A DNA stretch of 64,000 nt from Clonostachys chloroleuca. Taxonomy: Eukaryota; Ascomycota; Sordariomycetes; Hypocreales; Bionectriaceae. The DNA is taken from NCBI GenBank assembly GCA_037952775.1, contig JBANAY010000003.1, positions 15,314,001 to 15,378,000 on the forward strand. The letters are read 5' to 3'. Of the stretch, positions 58,164 through 64,000 are shown piece after piece. Both the position numbers and the translations under genes were made by a program. The notes beneath the pieces are model-generated. The model made no database searches and was not told the origin of the DNA. It saw only the letters and a list, made by a program, of their open reading frames with translations. The number at the start of each line of letters is the position of its first letter. The first letter of the stretch is position 1.

Positions 58164-59290
58164 GATGCGAGGAGTGGACGAAGGATCAATTGTGGTGATT
58201 GACGGAGTTCTGAGACAGCGACGGGGAGGGCGTCCTTATGAGGTCAACGAGTGATAAATCCGCCGCCAAAGGCCGGTGCCCGCCACCAATTCACCGAGCC
58301 TGTGACACAGGACCGGCAAACTTTCAGCTAGCTCCAAATCGGATGGTGTTATTGCAACACTGCACTGCCCTGATCTATTGGCTAAACCCCAGAGAAATGC
58401 GTCGCAATATGCACGAAGGATCACGGGTTTGCCGCAAACTCCGTCCCGCCCAGCATTCTGATCCTGATGAAGCGAATACGCGTATCTACTATTCTGGAAT
58501 GAGCCTCAGAGCAATGGCCTCAAAGTAGTGATCCGCAGGATTCAGTAGACAAGCTTCAGCCCTAGGTCGATGCTCTCCAACGATTAATCAATTCTGGGAT
58601 TTTTCCCTTGGACGACGGCCTTGGGTCTTGCCCGAGACAGGACAGGCCTCCGTGGAGAGTGCGACGACAAAGTTGGCAACGAGATGAGTCCCAAATTATT
58701 GTCTAGTGATGCGTCTGATCACTGGCGAGAGACGAGACTTCTGGGAGCCACGAATGATGCCATCGATGGTGATACCGTTCTGCTCGCTCTGACGCCTGGC
58801 AAATAACTTGATAGCTCAGTGAAGCTGGTTCGGCATATTGAGATCGAGAAATCCATTATATCTGGCGGAAAGTAGGCACTGGCAGAAGGCAGGGCACATA
58901 AGGCTATCGGTAAGGAGAGCCTGTTCGTAGTTATCTGGCTCGTAATCATGTCTATGTTATTTATTGTTTTTTCCCCGTTCGGGTCACTCACTGATATGGG
59001 TCAATAGCCTCAGCTCTGAGCCGACGAGCTGAAATGAGGTGAGTGCAATCTTGTCGACCATTTCTTAGCCTTTTCGAACTAATAAAGTATTCTGTGATGG
59101 GCATTTCAGGTTGTTCCAAAGAACATATCTTAATTATCTAGGATATTGGTGGGTTTGAATCCACATGTTTTTGGGGCTTCAGCTCATCATTTAAAAGGCC
59201 CGTCAAGGTAAGCCAGAGAAGCAAAATCCAAGAGCCCGGAAACCTCCAACTCATCCTTGGTTCAATACGGAAGAAAGTTTGAGTATCAAG
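58164..59290. other. Intergenic region of 1.1 kb
   Basis: Promoter of the oxidoreductase gene at its left end; no gene or repeat recognised in the rest. Confidence 0.5.
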
Positions 59291-59590
59291 TTAAACAACA
59301 ATGGAAGATACCAGACCCGACAGCTCAAGATACTTGGTTCGATAGGAAAACGTCATTGAGAATTGAGTCTGATGAACCCCCTCACCCATCGAGCCTGCTT
59401 TCTTGCCTCGCTTCCCCTCAAATTTGCTTTCACCCACTGAGGTCATCACACTCTTATTCTTGGTCAAATATAACACGGAACTGGGTGCCGCGCTTGGTGA
59501 CTTCGGTGTTGCCGCTTGGGCATCGTTCTTCAAAGCAGAAGGCAGGGCGACTGCCACAGAAAGGAGACCGAGGATAGCGGGAAAACGCAT
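59291..59590 (-). CDS. Small secreted protein candidate
   Basis: A 99-residue frame starts with a clear signal peptide, MRFPAILGLLSVAVALPSA, followed by an Ala/Pro/Ser-rich stretch and a basic C-terminal half. A GTATATATAC sequence near 59682-59692 could be its TATA box on the minus strand, about 95 bp upstream. There are no Cys pairs and I recognise no family. The 3' part may be non-coding if an undetected intron exists, so only the N-terminus is reasonably supported. Confidence 0.4.
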   Translation of the reverse strand: MRFPAILGLLSVAVALPSALKNDAQAATPKSPSAAPSSVLYLTKNKSVMTSVGESKFEGKRGKKAGSMGEGVHQTQFSMTFSYRTKYLELSGLVSSIVV

Positions 59591-62500
59591 GATGAAGATC
59601 TGTAGCTGATTAAGATCACAGGAGATGGTGCTTGAAAATATTGAGATGAGGTGTATTACTTGGTACATTGAGGTTTTGAGGGTGTATATATACCCATCTT
59701 CAGTTGCGAAAAGAGGCTCGCCGGATGCGGCCTGGACATCTTGGCGTCGTATTACCATCTCATTCTGTCACGGACGATTAAATATAATGAATTTGGATGA
59801 ATGCAACACAACCTACTTGGCCAGAATTCCTCCACTGGCGGAAAAAAACGGTGAGTTCGTTCATTATGTCCCCTCAAACTGTCAGCGTTGCAAAGCGTCT
59901 CTTGGCAAGAGACGTCGTTGGGAAAACTCCTGTATTGTTTGGTGTGCTTTTCCGCTAGATGAGGTGTATAGTTGTTTTCCGTTGCTACGTGGTGCAATGT
60001 CAGGCATTTATCTAAACTACGAATCGGTCAATATGCCTAAAAGAAGCAGGTTCCGTGAACTGTTGCGATATGTCGTCATGCAGAGGAGACGGCCAGCCGC
60101 GTTTTAGGTGGCATGAAATTTTGAAAGCGAAACCGAGTGTAACCGTACAGTATACAGAATATGCATTATTCTAGAGACGTACTCTGAAAGCGTGTTTGAA
60201 GAGTAATATCACCCATGTACTGGCGAGCTAGCTCTTTGACCGAGGCTCAACTATGCAAGAAGCCGTAATGTTCCCGGCCAGGTGAGTCGATTTCCTGGTA
60301 CATAGGACGGCTTAACAAAGTATCAGTAAACTGTTGATCGGATAACAATATAGACCTCCTTAAATCGGTTATTCCAGGACACAATGGCCCTGGACATATC
60401 CCAGCACCCACTCTCGATAGGGCGGAAAGATGCCCACCCGTAACCCATGAGGACTTTGGAAATGCGGTAGGCCAGTTGGCCCAGTTCAAAGTAGTAGTTC
60501 TACCAACAAGAATATTTTGCGAGGTATTGAGCATGAACATTACTCAGGTACCGAGATCAGGAGGTCCACTTATCTTAAATCGAGACGGCGAATGATTTTC
60601 CTCTTTCAATGGCCCGGCCTCTAGTGGACCGATGGAGAAGAATATCATTTGGAATGAGATCAAAGTCCGAGGGCATGGAATAGACAACTGCGGTAGGTCG
60701 ACATAAGACCTAGACTTGCGGGGTTTGATTTTGGAACAAGCCGCGATGAGATTCACCGATAGTTATCCCGCTTGCCGGTGCCAACAGTATGAAAGAGGTT
60801 GCTTGTCAAAGTTTTGGTGTATATCCTTGATCTCCATCAAACCAGCCATTGTGCCTCAGTTTTCATGCCATGACCCAGTTGCAACGTCCGCATTTATGGA
60901 TGAGCTATCAACTAGCCAGCATGTCCAGCTAGACCATCCGAGGCTTGGACGCTGGAGGCAAGCCTAGGGAGGACAAGCCCCGTTTTTACGGTGAAATAAC
61001 ATTACATTGTATGCATACCTATGCATATTAACAGCCGTAGTCGTAGCCTATTATCTTAATATGATTATAAGAGACAGCTAAGCCCACTTTCTACGCATTG
61101 ACTATGGGTATGGATGAGGCCTGGGTCAGGCCTGCCGCTACTGCCTGCCACGGCGAGAGACGGCTAGGGCAGGTCCCCACGAAATAACCATCTTACTTAC
61201 CACGTAGGCTATATCACGAAGAGCTTCTATTAGCCTGTTGGGAAGATGTAGTTTGTAGACTAGTAGTAGATCCTACTTTGCAATATCGGCCTAATAGAAC
61301 AGATCAAGCGGTAAAGCAGCGGTGGCTATGTTGATAGTAGTGGGAGGCCAGGAAAATATTCATGCCCCAAAGAAAGCTTTCACTACCTCAAGGCAAATTC
61401 TCATACATTATTGAATGCAAGTTTCATTCACTAGAAAGGGCTGATCTATCGATGTTATACGTAACCTAAAGGATGGAAGTACGGCTGCTGATGAAATTTC
61501 TCGCCAGGAGAAAAGGAAAGGTTAGCTATTTGGGCTCCGATGGACCGACAGTCCCAAGTAATATCATCCAAATAATGCTAAGAACAGGAGTCTGGTCCGA
61601 GCGTGCCGATCCCAAACTTTACTTTTACGCTAGTTGCCGAAATCACGCATTGATTTGTGCAAATTGTGGTCTTTTCTTTTCCGCTGCTTCAACTCAATGC
61701 TTTGTTTTTTCTTTTCTTTTTTTCTCTCAGTGTACACCCCACAGCGGCGGTGCACAATCTGGGAACGAATCAACACCTTGCCTGCCTCGATCGTGGCATT
61801 GCTACAGGGATAACGTCGATCACGAGATATACGACTGGGGACAAAACGCACGTCGACATCCGGAAGGGAGGCAGTACGGCTATCGCTAGCAGTGTAGCTG
61901 GGGGTAGCTACGCGTATGTATAGCGAGAGATTAACAGCATGCATAAATAATGCTCGACCCATGTGTTTGGTTGACTGACGACATGATCGACAAGGCACCA
62001 ACTACGGTGGAAGTCTGCACATCAATTGCCAACTACGTGCTGATCACGTTCAATCTTGCACTGTTCTCCTGAATCTCGGACCAGGCCCTTTCCGTGTGGG
62101 GTTTCTCAAAGCCAAGTCTTGGTCCCAGAGACTCCCAGCAACAACCATTTGGTCACCAGCTCGCTCAGTCATATTTGCCAAGAGGGCGACAGCACCGCTC
62201 ATTTGCCGGCCGAAGAATCCAAGAAGCTGGGACAACCGGCAGGCAAGCCCAAATGCACCCAAGAATGTGGTCAAAGAGCAGTGCTACTCCCGGCAAGGAA
62301 ATGGAGGCGCCACGCGATGACCGAATGTCTCTGAATCTGAGATCTACCTTGCAGTTGCCGGTCTAGACTTGACGGACTATGTTGATCTTCAGCTGGGGCT
62401 TCTCAGCCCCACCACTTGCCTCCCATCCAGCCCCCAGCTCTGCCGTGCCCTTCCCAGTTTGCGTCTACCCATGCACCTGGGCGAGATCTACTGTCAATAA

Positions 62501-62920
62501 AGAGTTGGCGTTGCGGCAAGCAATAAATCAAATGCCAAGTGGCCGAGGAGAACCGGGGAAGCAAAATAACGGGGCCTCATGAGGGGAAAGACAAGGGTCT
62601 CAAAAGCTGGGACGCGAGCCTAAAATGCTCCTGCATGTCTTGGTCTAACCCCAGTGGCGATCAGGAAAAAGGAAAAAGGAGGCAATACACAGTCCTAAAA
62701 CACCGAGTGAGACCGCCGCTTGGTCAATCCGGTTTCTATCTAACCGCCAGGTTCCCCTTGACATCCTCACTACATGGAGAACGAGGCCCTCTTCCAGTCA
62801 AGGCAACAAAGTTGAGACATCCAGACACTCTTTTTTAAAATCCCCGTTCCCTATCTGTTCACCTCATCATTCCTTCCGACCCTTCACACGCATTGACGGC
62901 CCAACATCGATCTGCTCAGC
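59591..62920. other. Gene-poor region of 3.3 kb
   Basis: Several short frames exist but none shows a domain or consistent splicing. The part 60980-61330 is AT-rich and may be decayed repeat. A CT-rich tract (61670-61730) and the final 120 bases before 62921 look like promoter or leader sequence. Confidence 0.5.
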
Positions 62921-64000
62921 ATGGACGGAGTTCCAAACTTCACTATCTACAACCTCCCGCCCAGCCCGCCAAAATGGGACAACATCGGGATCTTCTTCAT
63001 ATGCTTCTGTTGCACATGGACCACCTTCGTCTTTGCCGGTATGGCATTCTGCTGGTACAACCGCAATAATCCCATTATCAAGATCCGTGGCCTCCCACTC
63101 TCCTTCACATCAATCTTTTTCCTACATTCGTATTGGGTGCTCGCCCAACTTGTCTACCCCATCGGAGGCACCATGCCTGTCGTTCTTGCCTACGATATTC
63201 AGTACTTCTTCATGGGCATCTGGTTCCCTCTAGGCATTGCCTTATTTCACGCCTCTAATAGCCGCTTTCTGTACGTGGCCAAGCTGCAAAAGCAGTTCAC
63301 TAATGATCATCGGGTTCAAGTGCGATGCGACGGCGGGGGTCATCGTGGATTTGCCGTTTCAGAAACATGAGCTATTCAGTCAGAATCATGACCTTTATTG
63401 GCCTCGGTATGATCGCGCAGGCATGTTGCTCTGATGAATAATCGTACGACAACACATTATGCTGATGGTGCTCCAGGTTCTTCTGACCATCGGCATGTGG
63501 CTTGCCTGCCGCAAGTATCATCCTACATTCGGCATCCCGGGTACCGAAATCCGAGGCGCAACGCTTCCAGAACAAATGGTCGACTTGGGTAGAGGCTGGG
63601 AATGGTGGCCTTCAGTCCTTTGGCAGGTCATCTGGACATGGATGGTAGGTGACCCGTGATGCCCCTTCTCGATCCATTCATACTGATTACCTCCCCAGGT
63701 GGCACCTTATCTGCTCTGGCGTGCTTGGGGCATTCGTGATACCATGGGATGGAGGGCCCAGACCATTGGCTGCTGTATCTCAAAGTACGTTTCTAATATG
63801 CCTTGCCTCGTGTAAGAATCTGAGGATACTGACCGACCATTGGATAGCCTTCACGCTACGCCTATGTTTCTCATCGCACAATATGTCCCCGCCTTTGCGC
63901 CGGTCAATATGTACTACCCTCCCAGTCAGTGGTAAGAATTTCTCAACCCAAACATAGAAGAAGCGTGGCTCGAATAGTTGCACTGACATTGTGTAGGATC
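62921..64000 (+). CDS. Seven-transmembrane GPCR-like protein, 3' partial and frame broken by one base
   Basis: Exons 62921-63420, 63477-63644, 63699-63784, 63848-63931 and 63997 onward; the gene runs off the right edge. It opens MDGVPNFTIYNLPPSPPKWD and shows successive hydrophobic helices: IGIFFICFCCTWTTFVFAGM, PLSFTSIFFLHSYWVLAQLV, IQYFFMGIWFPLGIALFHAS, VRIMTFIGLGMIAQVLLTIG and FLIAQYVPAFAPV. The layout resembles fungal seven-helix proteins with a cytoplasmic RGS domain (GprK-like), but any RGS domain would lie outside the window. In exon 1 the frame slips at the G-run 63335-63339; with one more base it reads RCDGGGSSWICRFRNMSYSV without an intron. The first intron (63421-63476) appears to use a GC donor (CAG|GCATGT). 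Confidence 0.8.

Noticed and set aside
59787..60107. Plus-strand frame with NCQRCKASLGKRRRW, recalling fungal Cys-rich proteins
   Set aside because: Cysteine spacing does not complete a known zinc motif and there is no supporting neighbour or splice structure.
1..64000. CRISPR array, bacterial operons, rRNA genes
   Set aside because: No regularly spaced direct repeats and no rRNA sequence were seen; spliceosomal introns throughout show nuclear eukaryotic DNA.
1..64000. Secondary-metabolite gene cluster
   Set aside because: Regulators, MFS carriers and an SDR are present, but no polyketide synthase, peptide synthetase, terpene cyclase or prenyltransferase core enzyme was found in the window.

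Overview
The window is nuclear DNA of a filamentous ascomycete, most likely a Eurotiomycete such as Aspergillus or Penicillium. Genes carry short GT-AG introns (about 50-100 bp), there are four Zn(II)2Cys6 regulators, and HsbA, F-box, MYND, arrestin and HET-free accessory genes of the type common in Pezizomycotina. One split nuclear tRNA-Asn gene is present. Gene density is low for a fungus (about 25 protein genes in 64 kb), with several non-coding stretches of 1-3 kb and a few small repeat remnants. The genus is an inference from gene types only.

Layout. 1-9.7 kb is a probable catabolic cluster: a cyclase-family hydrolase (cut by the left edge), a three-domain AtuA/DUF4387/CoA-transferase III fusion protein, an allantoate-permease-type MFS carrier, and a Zn2Cys6 regulator. 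10.2-18.4 kb holds an F-box protein, a secreted carotenoid-oxygenase-family enzyme, a GNAT acetyltransferase and a mitochondrial proline dehydrogenase. 18.4-21.2 kb has no recognisable gene. 21.2-25.7 kb holds a nine-exon Zn2Cys6 regulator, a small membrane protein and a DJ-1/PfpI protein. 26.9-31.5 kb holds an APH-type kinase-like gene that is probably inactive, a TRI12-type MFS exporter and tRNA-Asn. 33.6-41 kb holds an HsbA surface protein, a sugar-transporter-family MFS gene and, tail to tail with it, a Zn2Cys6 regulator. 43.5-50.7 kb holds an F-box/DUF6546-like protein, a 4-carboxymuconolactone decarboxylase, an FMN-binding split-barrel protein and a divergently transcribed Zn2Cys6 regulator. 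51.6-58.2 kb holds a MYND zinc-finger protein, a probable LTR remnant, an SDR, an arrestin-like adaptor and a Gfo/Idh/MocA oxidoreductase. 58.2-62.9 kb is almost empty, and a seven-transmembrane protein gene runs off the right edge.

Two results stand out. First, the AtuA-DUF4387-CoA-transferase fusion links three families in one polypeptide inside a self-contained pathway cluster, a strong clue to the biochemistry of two poorly characterised families. Second, two sequences at 45.4 kb and 54.6 kb share a common end, differ in length, and are each flanked by 14-17 bp direct repeats, as expected for a small retroposed element family.

A caution for every reader: seven genes have a reading frame broken by exactly one missing base, each time inside a homopolymer of 5-8 nt (14290, 15445, 27378, 30046, 40115, 49824, 63335). 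The uniform direction points to systematic under-calling of homopolymers in the assembly rather than seven pseudogenes. Coordinates below are those of the raw window; exon boundaries were worked out by hand from splice sites and reading frame.
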